64,000 bases of DNA, taken from Cognaticolwellia aestuarii. GTDB lineage: Bacteria; Pseudomonadota; Gammaproteobacteria; Enterobacterales; Alteromonadaceae. Below the pieces are notes generated by a model. The model was not told the origin of the DNA and ran no database searches. It saw only the letters and a program-made list of their open reading frames with translations. Location of the stretch: assembly GCF_002000025.1 (NCBI RefSeq), contig NZ_MUZV01000009.1, positions 1-64,000 of the forward strand. The letters run 5' to 3'. The translations under genes and the position numbers were made by a program. Below are positions 44,405-52,171 of the stretch, one piece after another (the first letter of the stretch is position 1; each line of letters starts with the position of its first letter).

Positions 44405-46091
44405 TCTTCCGCCTTTTGTTCCTTTTTTTATCGGTGCACTCATGCTGTTATTTACTCGCGGTATGCTGCGTAGTGCAATAATGCTAGCTGTTCCAATATT
44501 GAGCGCGCTGCACCTTTGGATGATGCCAGAAGGTGTTCATTTACAATTTGCCTTTTTTGATTACCAACTTATTCCTTACCGTGTCGATAAACTAAGTTTA
44601 ATGTTTGGCTATGTTTTTCACATTGCAGCGCTAATTGGCATTATTTATTCGTTGCACCTTCGCGATACCTTGCAACAAGTCGCTGCAATGTTATATGCAG
44701 GAAGTGCTTTAGGTGCTGTATTTGCAGGGGACTTATTAACTTTATTTATTTTCTGGGAATTACTCGCGTTTACCTCGGTATTTCTGATTTTGGCTCGCAG
44801 AACTCAGCGTGCCTATGATGCGGCGATGCGCTATCTCATTATTCAAGTGCTTTCCGGTGTTATATTACTGGCTGGCGCACTTTTTTATGCCGCTGAAAAT
44901 AATAGCTTAGCATTTGGCTATATTGGCTTAGACAGTATTGCTGGTTGGCTTATTTTTATTGCTTTTGGTATTAAATGTGCGTTTCCTTTTGCGCATAACT
45001 GGCTAACGGACGCTTACCCAGAGGCGACCGTAACAGGTACTGTTTTTCTTAGTGCATTTACCACAAAAATTGCAGTTTATGCGCTGGCTAGGGCCTACCC
45101 AGGAGCTGAGATTTTAGTCTATATTGGCGCGGCCATGACGTGTTTCCCTATATTTTTTGCCGTAATTGAAAATGACTTACGCCGAGTCTTGGCTTATAGC
45201 TTGATAAACCAAGTGGGCTTTATGGTTGTTGGTATTGGCATAGGTACTGCGCTTGCAATCAATGGAGCCGTAGCTCATGCCTTTAATGATGTCATTTTTA
45301 AAGGCTTGCTGTTTATGTCTATGGGGGCAGTACTGCACATGACTGGGCGGATAAATGGCTCTGATCTAGGGGGATTATATAAAACTATGCCCAAAACCAC
45401 GATTCTGTGTATCGTCGGGGCTGCTTCTATTTCCGCTTTTCCTTTATTTAGTGGTTTTGTTAGTAAATCAATGGTGATGACTGCCGCGCTTGAGGAAGGC
45501 TTTGACTGGGTATGGCTAATGTTATTGTTTGCTTCGGCGGGTGTTTTTCATCATGCAGGCATTAAGATCCCATACTTTGCCTTCTTTGCTCATGATTCAG
45601 GTATCCGAGCAACTGATCCACCCAACAATATGTTGTTGGCGATGGCAATTGCCGCAGCGCTTTGTATTGCCATTGGTATTTACCCGCAAGCATTATATTC
45701 GTTGTTACCTTATGACACAGGTTATAACCCATATGACGCAACGCATGTGTTGGCACAAACACAGTTACTGTTTTTCTCTGCATTGGCTTTTGTTTGGCTT
45801 AATCTCAAAGGCATGTATCCACCTGAACTACGCTCAACGGTTTTAGATTTTGATTGGTTTTATCGTCGTGCAATTCCAAGTGCTTTACAGAATGCGTTTA
45901 GTGTCATCTGGCGAGTAGACCGTGCAATAAGAGATGCGGTTAAATTGAGATTAACGACTTACTTAGGTTATTTTGCTGGAAAAAATGACCGACTGAGTAT
46001 TTTACTGTCACGAGATTATCCAACGGGTAGTATGGCTATGTGGGTTGCCGTAGTATTAGCTGTATATTTGTTACTTAGTTTTATTGCATAA
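44391..46091 (+). CDS. Mnh/Mrp antiporter D-type subunit, third copy (NuoL/HyfB-like)
   Basis: 566 residues, about 14 membrane helices and a C-terminal helix. Conserved Glu in LLTLFIFWELLAFTSVFLILA, Lys in IKCAFPFAHNWLTDAYPEATVTG, and AVAHAFNDVIFKGLLFMSMGA. It has an extended tail with a lateral amphipathic part (about 470-540), reminiscent of the complex I NuoL tail, although shorter. Last gene of the operon, followed by a long AT-rich inverted repeat. Confidence 0.9.
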   Translation: MWMIDLPPFVPFFIGALMLLFTRGMLRSAIMLAVPILSALHLWMMPEGVHLQFAFFDYQLIPYRVDKLSLMFGYVFHIAALIGIIYSLHLRDTLQQVAAMLYAGSALGAVFAGDLLTLFIFWELLAFTSVFLILARRTQRAYDAAMRYLIIQVLSGVILLAGALFYAAENNSLAFGYIGLDSIAGWLIFIAFGIKCAFPFAHNWLTDAYPEATVTGTVFLSAFTTKIAVYALARAYPGAEILVYIGAAMTCFPIFFAVIENDLRRVLAYSLINQVGFMVVGIGIGTALAINGAVAHAFNDVIFKGLLFMSMGAVLHMTGRINGSDLGGLYKTMPKTTILCIVGAASISAFPLFSGFVSKSMVMTAALEEGFDWVWLMLLFASAGVFHHAGIKIPYFAFFAHDSGIRATDPPNNMLLAMAIAAALCIAIGIYPQALYSLLPYDTGYNPYDATHVLAQTQLLFFSALAFVWLNLKGMYPPELRSTVLDFDWFYRRAIPSALQNAFSVIWRVDRAIRDAVKLRLTTYLGYFAGKNDRLSILLSRDYPTGSMAMWVAVVLAVYLLLSFIA

Positions 46092-46144
46092 AAGTTACAG
46101 CTTTGGATAAATTGGGTTTAAAAAGACTAAAAATAATGGCCAGG

Positions 46145-46189
46145 TTAATAAACTATAAAATGTAAACTGTGCTTTTTATAGTTTATTAA
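46145..46189 (+). terminator. 16-bp perfect inverted repeat after the antiporter operon
   Basis: TTAATAAACTATAAAA / TTTTATAGTTTATTAA around a 13-base loop, 54 bases after the last stop. The stem has almost no G/C, but its position suits a terminator. Confidence 0.5.
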
Positions 46190-46659
46190 AGTTCCATTTT
46201 GCGTACAAAGTGATTGATAATATTTCAAATGTAAACGACGGCTATGGTGGAGAAGTTGTCCATTTTTTCAGATAAGTCCACGCTTAAATTAGGTCTGCTT
46301 TGTACGCTTAGCTAAAGTATTAAAGTCGCTGCTAAGGTCTGCTTTAAGCTCAAAGCCGACGGTCGCTCAAGCGCATTTTTGGACAAAAGCTAGTAACGAA
46401 TTCGCACATGCTGTGAGTTCTTGGATAACTAGAGTTATGACAAAGCATTCCGTTCACATAAAACTAGCGACAAGTTTTAATCCACCACTACAGCCTCATT
46501 TTGTGCAGCATCACTTGAAATTGGCCACTATATGGTATTCTATGATAAGGAGTTTAAACATTAAAGGACTCACGGTCTAAGCCCACTACATGGGCTGGGT
46601 TAACCATTGGTAAATACTTCTAACGCAGCTAGCAAACTTACACAACAAAGAGAATTCAA
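46190..46659. other. Gene-poor accessory DNA left of the nuclease gene
   Basis: About 470 bases without an open frame that I can support. The 11-mer AGGTCTGCTTT occurs twice, at 46291 and 46336; the second copy is within a hairpin GTCtGCTTT / AAAGCcGAC (46337-46360). Another hairpin AGCCCA / TGGGCT lies at 46580-46596, shortly before the nuclease gene. No insertion-sequence ends were recognised. Confidence 0.5.
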
Positions 46660-48120
46660 ATGTATAACACCGTTAGTGATGAACAAATCGATAATGAAAT
46701 TGAATCAAGATATCGACCACATGCAACGAATGCAAGCAGCCGAGATTTGCCACTATGTGAGTTAAGCGATAGAGACTTCGAAATACTTACCTATCAATTA
46801 ATTAAAGAAGAAATAGCTAATAATGAGCATAGTGAATATGACAACATATCTCTCATGCAAGGTGTCGGAGAAAGAGGTAGAGACTGTGTGATTTACTATA
46901 ATGATGAAGTTGTTGCTATTGTTCAGTGTAAGAAATACAAATCTAACATAACTAAACCTGCACTTTTGAAAGAGTTAATAAAGTTTCTTTTGCATCTAAC
47001 TATTGATGAAAGCCTTTTTAGCGGAAATAAGATCAAATATCTTTTTTACGTGTCTAAATCACTTACTGAACCTGCAATCAAACTAACTAATCAGTTTAGT
47101 AAAGAGGTATTAAACGATATTAAAGAGGGTAAAATTAAAGGTTACATAAAGGAAGTTGTCAATGAGTATACGTCATTTGAAGGCTACGTGGGCAAAGAAC
47201 CGTATGAAGCAATTGAATCCTTATTAAAGCTAACAACAGTCGAAGTATATGATCAAGTAGACTTATCTTTTCGTATTCAATGTAAACCAAATATACTCCA
47301 GAACTTTTTTGATGTGATACAAGTCATTGACAGAGATGCTTTCAAAGAAGATATGACAAGGATATTAGAGGGGTATGGTTTTGCTGATCAATCCGATATA
47401 GATATAAAGCATTTACAAAAAAGAATAAAGTCTATTGGTTCAGAAAAGAGAACTAACTTTGGGACATTTGACTTATACGGCTACGACATAGAATTCCTCA
47501 AGTCTTTTAAAAATGATGAGTTTGGTGAATTATTCCAACTTATGTCCAATGTTTCATTGTTTATGAACAAAAAACTATTTAGTTATTTGAGCAGTAAAAT
47601 AACGGAACTTACTCTCAAGGAAGTCACAAATAAGCTTTTACTCAATAATATAATTCATCCCTTTAGCGTAAACGTTGTTACTATGTATCTTTCTCGACGT
47701 TGTAGTCGAGCACTAGTGAGCGAGACGCTTCCAGAAAAATTGCATCAGAAGTATTACCCTGAACATTATGCAACTAAAGAACAGTTGATTGGTGAAGTTT
47801 TAAAATATTTACTAGACTCAAGCGAACTTTTTATGCATGGTGATTACTCCTTAATCAAAGGGGCAAAAGAGGAAATAAGCTTCAAAATCAATGTGTTATT
47901 TCCTAAAGTGCATGAGGGTTTTGCCACTATTGCGGATATTAGAAGTAGAGTGGAAAGAGACTTAATTATATTGAAGCCTGTAATGGATAAGATTGAAGCT
48001 GAAATAATAGAGCTATTAGAATCAGAGAAAACCATAATCATTAAAAGTTCAGAGATGTTTAGCGATAAAGAAATGATCCCAAAAATCAAAGAGACTTTTG
48101 AAAGCCTGAAAGACAAGTAA
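46660..48120 (+). CDS. Mrr-like restriction endonuclease-fold protein with unknown C-terminal region
   Basis: 486 residues. The N-terminal part (about 33-130) has LSDRDFEILTYQLIKEE, then GVGERGRDCVIYYNDEVVAIVQCKKYK: Asp75 and Gln89-x-Lys91 of a PD-(D/E)xK (Mrr-type QxK) active site. The remaining 350 residues are helical and rich in Lys, Glu and Ile; no Walker A, helicase or methylase motif is visible. Codon use and composition are more AT-rich than in flanking operons. It is single, with no modification gene alongside, and sits in gene-poor DNA beside a MITE. This suggests a horizontally acquired anti-phage or anti-plasmid nuclease; the function is inference. Confidence 0.75.
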   Translation: MYNTVSDEQIDNEIESRYRPHATNASSRDLPLCELSDRDFEILTYQLIKEEIANNEHSEYDNISLMQGVGERGRDCVIYYNDEVVAIVQCKKYKSNITKPALLKELIKFLLHLTIDESLFSGNKIKYLFYVSKSLTEPAIKLTNQFSKEVLNDIKEGKIKGYIKEVVNEYTSFEGYVGKEPYEAIESLLKLTTVEVYDQVDLSFRIQCKPNILQNFFDVIQVIDRDAFKEDMTRILEGYGFADQSDIDIKHLQKRIKSIGSEKRTNFGTFDLYGYDIEFLKSFKNDEFGELFQLMSNVSLFMNKKLFSYLSSKITELTLKEVTNKLLLNNIIHPFSVNVVTMYLSRRCSRALVSETLPEKLHQKYYPEHYATKEQLIGEVLKYLLDSSELFMHGDYSLIKGAKEEISFKINVLFPKVHEGFATIADIRSRVERDLIILKPVMDKIEAEIIELLESEKTIIIKSSEMFSDKEMIPKIKETFESLKDK

Positions 48121-48415
48121 TGCTACACATCGGAATTACTATGAGTGAAATGGTATAGTGAAAATGGCTTCCTTTTTGTGAGTTTTTAGCTTGTTCTTAA
48201 AGTAAACTAAATCCCTAGCTCTACTAAGAAAAAATCAGCTTACTTTGGTTAATACAAAAAAATTTCAAACTCGTAATCTGGTAGACATATTTTATATATC
48301 AAAGGCTTAAGTTATGGCGTGCTTTGAAGCGGCTTTTTAGTATTTAATGAGTGACCGCTTTGGTGGCAAAGCTGACTGTTTAAGATGATTTTACAGGTTA
48401 GGGGGCAAAACTTAA
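48121..48415. other. Intergenic region between the nuclease gene and the MITE
   Basis: About 295 AT-rich bases with no supported open frame. GGTGGCAAAG at about 48362, near the MITE, matches a word within the MITE ends, perhaps a degraded element. Confidence 0.5.
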
Positions 48416-48421
48416 TAGATA

Positions 48422-48649
48422 GCCTGAACTCTGGGTAAGCAGCACTTGCTCAATCCTCCCTTTAAGCTATTATCTGCGTTAAAACGTCGTTAAATAGCTC
48501 GCTACCCATAAACGTTTTGCCTTGGCAATGGCATAAAATGAAGCATTGATGGTATCTATTAGTGATGTTCGCCTTGCTATAGCATTTACTTTGCCACCTA
48601 AGTTATTGATTCGCTGGAATATCAAGCACTCATTATCCAGTGTTCAGGT
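48422..48649. mobile_element. 228-bp MITE-like element with terminal inverted repeats
   Basis: Left end GCCTGAACTCTGGGTAAGCA and right end (reverse complement) ACCTGAACACTGGATAATGA form imperfect inverted repeats of about 29 bases. It is flanked by an exact 6-base direct repeat TAGATA (48416-48421 and 48650-48655). There is no transposase gene inside. A 69-base copy of the right end exists at 36556-36624 in the opposite orientation. The ends recall IS982-type termini from memory only. Confidence 0.8.
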
Positions 48650-48830
48650 TAGATAGGTTAAATTTATCATCGATTGATGCGTTTCCCGTTAATTTTGACT
48701 ATTAACACGAGCTAACATTTTGAAATAGTAATTCGTTAGCCTCTGTTAAATAAATAACTAAACTTTTAATTATTGCTGCCGATTTAATGAACAATCAGTC
48801 ATTCTTTAAGCATTTGGAAGCGCAAGTTCA

Positions 48831-49130
48831 ATGGACGTTCTAGCAGAGTTATTACCCTCAAGTTACACTGTCAAAGCTGAGCCCTCAGCAAAAGACAGTC
48901 GTCGACAGCAACCTCAAGCAAAGCAAGGGCGAGCAAAGAAAACCGATAAAAACTCTCAACCTGAAAGCCTAGAAACACCGCTGAATAATCAAGTAAAAAC
49001 ACTGCCTGAACATGAACGTCGAACGGGTGATGATCGGCGTCAGCATTCGATGAAACGTGGCCGCTGGTTAGAGTCTCGTGATAAAAATGATAGGCGAACA
49101 ACGGCAACAGGCTTATGCCTTAAAGTTTGA
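48831..49130 (+). CDS. Small basic protein of unknown function
   Basis: 99 residues, rich in Arg, Lys, Gln; mostly disordered. The C-terminal half has HERRTGDDRRQ and KRGRWLESRDKNDRR, repeated R-x-x-x-DRR motifs resembling a conserved short motif in marine gammaproteobacterial proteins of unknown role. GGAAG is 10 bases before the ATG. An 18-codon frame starting at ATG 48787 (MNNQSFFKHLEAQVQ) runs into the start in another frame, so the true protein may begin there and be frameshifted. Confidence 0.55.
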   Translation: MDVLAELLPSSYTVKAEPSAKDSRRQQPQAKQGRAKKTDKNSQPESLETPLNNQVKTLPEHERRTGDDRRQHSMKRGRWLESRDKNDRRTTATGLCLKV

Positions 49131-49151
49131 TGATGGCGCATCAATAGCGCA

Positions 49152-49922
49152 TTACTCGACTGCGATAGCGTCATCGTGAGCTAATATTCTACGGGTGCTG
49201 TTGTATTTACTTAATATCATATCGATTTGCCCTGAAGACTTTAAATCCAAAATAATATTATTAATTTTTTTTACTTGTTTTCTTTTCATACTGGGAGAGA
49301 AAGCACAGCGTATTTCATTCTCATTTAAGCTTATAACAGCGTCTGACGGCTCTTTGGCGAGGTATGATGCTTCAATTTCAGGAATAACAAAGCCTGCAAT
49401 TCTATTCTTACGATACATTTTATAGCTATCACCTGGCGACAAACTGGTTACCGGTAGAATGTTTCCATTTTGGATAAAAGTGACTAACTCGGGGTAGATA
49501 TAGCCCAGAGACGTGCCAATTTTGAGCTTTTTTTGCTTAGCTAAATCAGATATGTCTGTCATGCCGATATTATTAATCAGAATATCTGGAGTACTGTAAA
49601 GTACGCTACTCCAATGCAAGTCACCGCGTTTATACCATTTTTTATTGGCAACACAATGCATATCAACAATGTTCCTGATTAAGGATTGCTCCACTCTTTT
49701 ACGTGGAATGGGCAGCATTTCAAGTTTAGCGTCGAGTTTGTCGGCGATAGCGTGGGTTATATCAAATAAAATGCCGCTAGTCGGCCGACCGTCTGCATCG
49801 AAAAAAAGCTGTGGGGCAATATTTTGCATGTAATATGAAGTGCGTAGCACTTGCTGGGCAGCAACTGAAAAGCTTAACATTAAGCATAGGGTTAGCATAA
49901 ATAGAAAAACGCAACATCTCAT
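49152..49922 (-). CDS. Orphan periplasmic solute-binding protein (SBP_bac_3 family)
   Basis: 256 residues. Signal peptide about 1-22 (ending VAA). Type II periplasmic binding fold: PTSGILFDITHAIADKLDAKLE, KLKIGTSLGYIYPELV, and KKINNIILDLKSSGQIDMILSKY at the C-terminus. It lacks adjacent permease or ATPase genes, as do many Alteromonadales relatives; it may feed a membrane-bound sensor. The ligand is unknown. Convergent with the small basic protein. Confidence 0.82.
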   Translation of the reverse strand: MRCCVFLFMLTLCLMLSFSVAAQQVLRTSYYMQNIAPQLFFDADGRPTSGILFDITHAIADKLDAKLEMLPIPRKRVEQSLIRNIVDMHCVANKKWYKRGDLHWSSVLYSTPDILINNIGMTDISDLAKQKKLKIGTSLGYIYPELVTFIQNGNILPVTSLSPGDSYKMYRKNRIAGFVIPEIEASYLAKEPSDAVISLNENEIRCAFSPSMKRKQVKKINNIILDLKSSGQIDMILSKYNSTRRILAHDDAIAVE

Positions 49923-50101
49923 CGGTTTACTTACCTCACTGCTTTATTTTCTTTGTTATACCTCGCTAATCATGTTTGCTGATTATCCGTGGATACCAAA
50001 TACATGGTTAATAATTACATCGTTAATAATTACAAATACATCATTATATAAGTTGAAGATAATAGCAATGAGCGTAATGAATAACACTCATTGCTATGCG
50101 T

Positions 50102-50383
50102 TTATTTTTTTTGATTAAACTTTTCTAGTTGTTCTGGGGTTGCAGGTAATTGGTATTTTTCTTTCCACTCGCTATAAGGCATGCCATAAACCTGTTCGCG
50201 TGCATCGTCAATATCAACCGTTACACCAAGTTTTTCAGCTTCTGCGACGGTCCATTTCGAAAAACAGTTGCGACAAAAGCCGGCAAGATTCATTAACTCA
50301 ATGTTTTGTACATCTTTTCTATCGTCTAAATGTGCCAGTAAACGGCGAAATACCGCTGCTTGAATTGCAATTTCTTTATCCAT
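50102..50383 (-). CDS. DUF1244 family protein
   Basis: 93 residues, cytoplasmic. FRRLLAHLDDRKDVQNIELM and the invariant AGFCRNCFSKW, with two Cys, then YGMPYSEWKEKYQLPAT, identify DUF1244. Function is unknown; the CxxC pair could bind metal. 60 bases downstream of csiV, on the same strand, possibly cotranscribed. Confidence 0.92.
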   Translation of the reverse strand: MDKEIAIQAAVFRRLLAHLDDRKDVQNIELMNLAGFCRNCFSKWTVAEAEKLGVTVDIDDAREQVYGMPYSEWKEKYQLPATPEQLEKFNQKK

Positions 50384-50443
50384 AATGTTCTCTAACTATC
50401 TCTTGTTGAAAAATAAAAATTGTGACTGAGTTAAGTTGTAATT

Positions 50444-52051
50444 TTATTCTGACTCTAGATCGGGTTTTTTGTAAGGTCTAATTTGAACGATCATGCCCAT
50501 GTAGGGATGGTCGAAATAATGTACCTCTCCACTGATCACTCGTCGGTTTTGTTTAAAGCGAATAGCTTTGGCCTGTGTTGAATTTGACTTCTCTGTAGCT
50601 GAGTTTGAGCTTGCTAATTGTGCCGTAGCAAGCTCTGATAAATTTTTATCCAAAATGTTAAAATCAGCGGTAATAAACAAATAATGTTTTAAATGAATAT
50701 TAAAAAAACCATCAATAAACCATGGTTGAACTGGTGGCAACGGTGGTGTTTCTTGTTTAGCTGTTGTGAAATCTTCACCAACTAGCTTTAAAGATAAGTC
50801 TTCGTTGGCTAATTGAGTTAGCAATTCATCTGTGTTGTCATTGACTTGTGATACTTGGCTAATAATTTTTTCTAAGCGCGCTTTTTTGGCGGCCTGTAAC
50901 TGTTCTGCTTGGTCACTTTTAAGTTGCTCAAGGTTAACCGTCATTTTTTCAGTTAACGCTGATATCGTCGGGTTTTCAGCGTTTGTTTGTTCAAGTAATT
51001 GTGCTATTTGCTGTGTTTTTGAGTCATTAAAGCGCGTTAATTTTTTTTGGTGATCAGCCGCAAAATTTTCTCCGGCGTAAACTTTGACAGGAATCGATTG
51101 CTTTTTAGGTCGAGCCACTTGTCGCCATCCCATATGCAATAATGGGCGGAAGTTTTTGCTGTATCTTAAATCTGTGATGACATCACCAAGTTGTAAAGAC
51201 TCTTTACTCAGTAAATGGCTTTGGTCGTTAGTGATATTTTCAGGGGCATCAATTAATAGCGGCATTTTATCAACGGTAAAGCCGTAGTAGTCGAAACTCG
51301 GATCATTAGCTTGATGTTCAGCAAAATAATGCTGATCTATACGACACAAAACTTTAGTTACTAAGTTTTCGCTAGATTGGAATTTTAGCTGTTGGAATTC
51401 AGCGTCAGCGGCTGATACTAAGGTTTGTATTTTTTCATATTCTGCTGTTGATAATTGGCTTGGTAGCGAATTGATTTCAGCCATATTAGCGTTAACTGCA
51501 CTGTTTGAGCTTGGGCTACTTGCACTGTCGTTATTATCTGTTTGGCTATTAGCTTGTGTCTGCGTAGCATTATTGCTGACATTAGGCGTGTATGTTGCCG
51601 CTGTAGTATTAATATTTGATGTATCTTCGAAGCGATTATCACCGACTAAATCAGGGGCAGTGACCGTGTTTTCGTCGCTTGTGTTTGACGTAAGGTTTTC
51701 GGTTAATTGCGCTATTTGCGTTAAGGTTTTTTCTTCAAAAAGTGCCGGTAACTGTGCTTGAGTTTTAATCAGTTCTTGAGGATACTCAGGGTTATCACAA
51801 CTGGGCAGTAGTTGCTTTAAACTACGAATGTCGGGGTTTAAATAACGAGCCAGTAAGTCCTCTGAGCGGCGATACTTAGGTAACTCACTGGTGTCTGGAA
51901 AAGTTTCTGTTAACTGACTTTTATCACCTAATTGGCTAAAAAGGATAATTTCTACTTCAAACCATCGGTCGTTATTTTTTGATGTTGCAGCCTGTAATGT
52001 TAGGGGTAATGTTAAGGCTGCAGAGCATAAAAATAGTTGGGTTAATTTCAT
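50444..52051 (-). CDS. csiV: CsiV, peptidoglycan-binding cell-wall synthesis factor
   Basis: 535 residues. Signal peptide 1-21 (QAA) then NDRWFEVEIILFSQLGDK, the CsiV N-terminal hallmark; C-terminal KHYLFITADFNILD then RRVISGEVHYFDHPYMGMIVQIRPY. The middle 100-220 is low complexity (Asn, Ser, Thr, Gln) and probably disordered, making it longer than Vibrio CsiV. CsiV activates LpoA/PBP1A in Vibrio cholerae. It lies directly downstream of mfd, the usual neighbourhood in this order. Confidence 0.9.
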   Translation of the reverse strand: MKLTQLFLCSAALTLPLTLQAATSKNNDRWFEVEIILFSQLGDKSQLTETFPDTSELPKYRRSEDLLARYLNPDIRSLKQLLPSCDNPEYPQELIKTQAQLPALFEEKTLTQIAQLTENLTSNTSDENTVTAPDLVGDNRFEDTSNINTTAATYTPNVSNNATQTQANSQTDNNDSASSPSSNSAVNANMAEINSLPSQLSTAEYEKIQTLVSAADAEFQQLKFQSSENLVTKVLCRIDQHYFAEHQANDPSFDYYGFTVDKMPLLIDAPENITNDQSHLLSKESLQLGDVITDLRYSKNFRPLLHMGWRQVARPKKQSIPVKVYAGENFAADHQKKLTRFNDSKTQQIAQLLEQTNAENPTISALTEKMTVNLEQLKSDQAEQLQAAKKARLEKIISQVSQVNDNTDELLTQLANEDLSLKLVGEDFTTAKQETPPLPPVQPWFIDGFFNIHLKHYLFITADFNILDKNLSELATAQLASSNSATEKSNSTQAKAIRFKQNRRVISGEVHYFDHPYMGMIVQIRPYKKPDLESE

Positions 52052-52171
52052 TCAGTTTCCAATTAAGGGTTATTTTACCAAGCCATTCGCTTGTTTATAA
52101 TAATAGCAAAAGTTGATCAATACATAAATTATCAATCATTTACCTTGGCGCTTGCTGCATTTGGCGAGATG

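Noticed and set aside
46580-46596. attC-type recombination site near the nuclease gene
   Set aside because: Only a short hairpin AGCCCA/TGGGCT; the inverse-core and core consensus and imperfect long arms of attC are missing.
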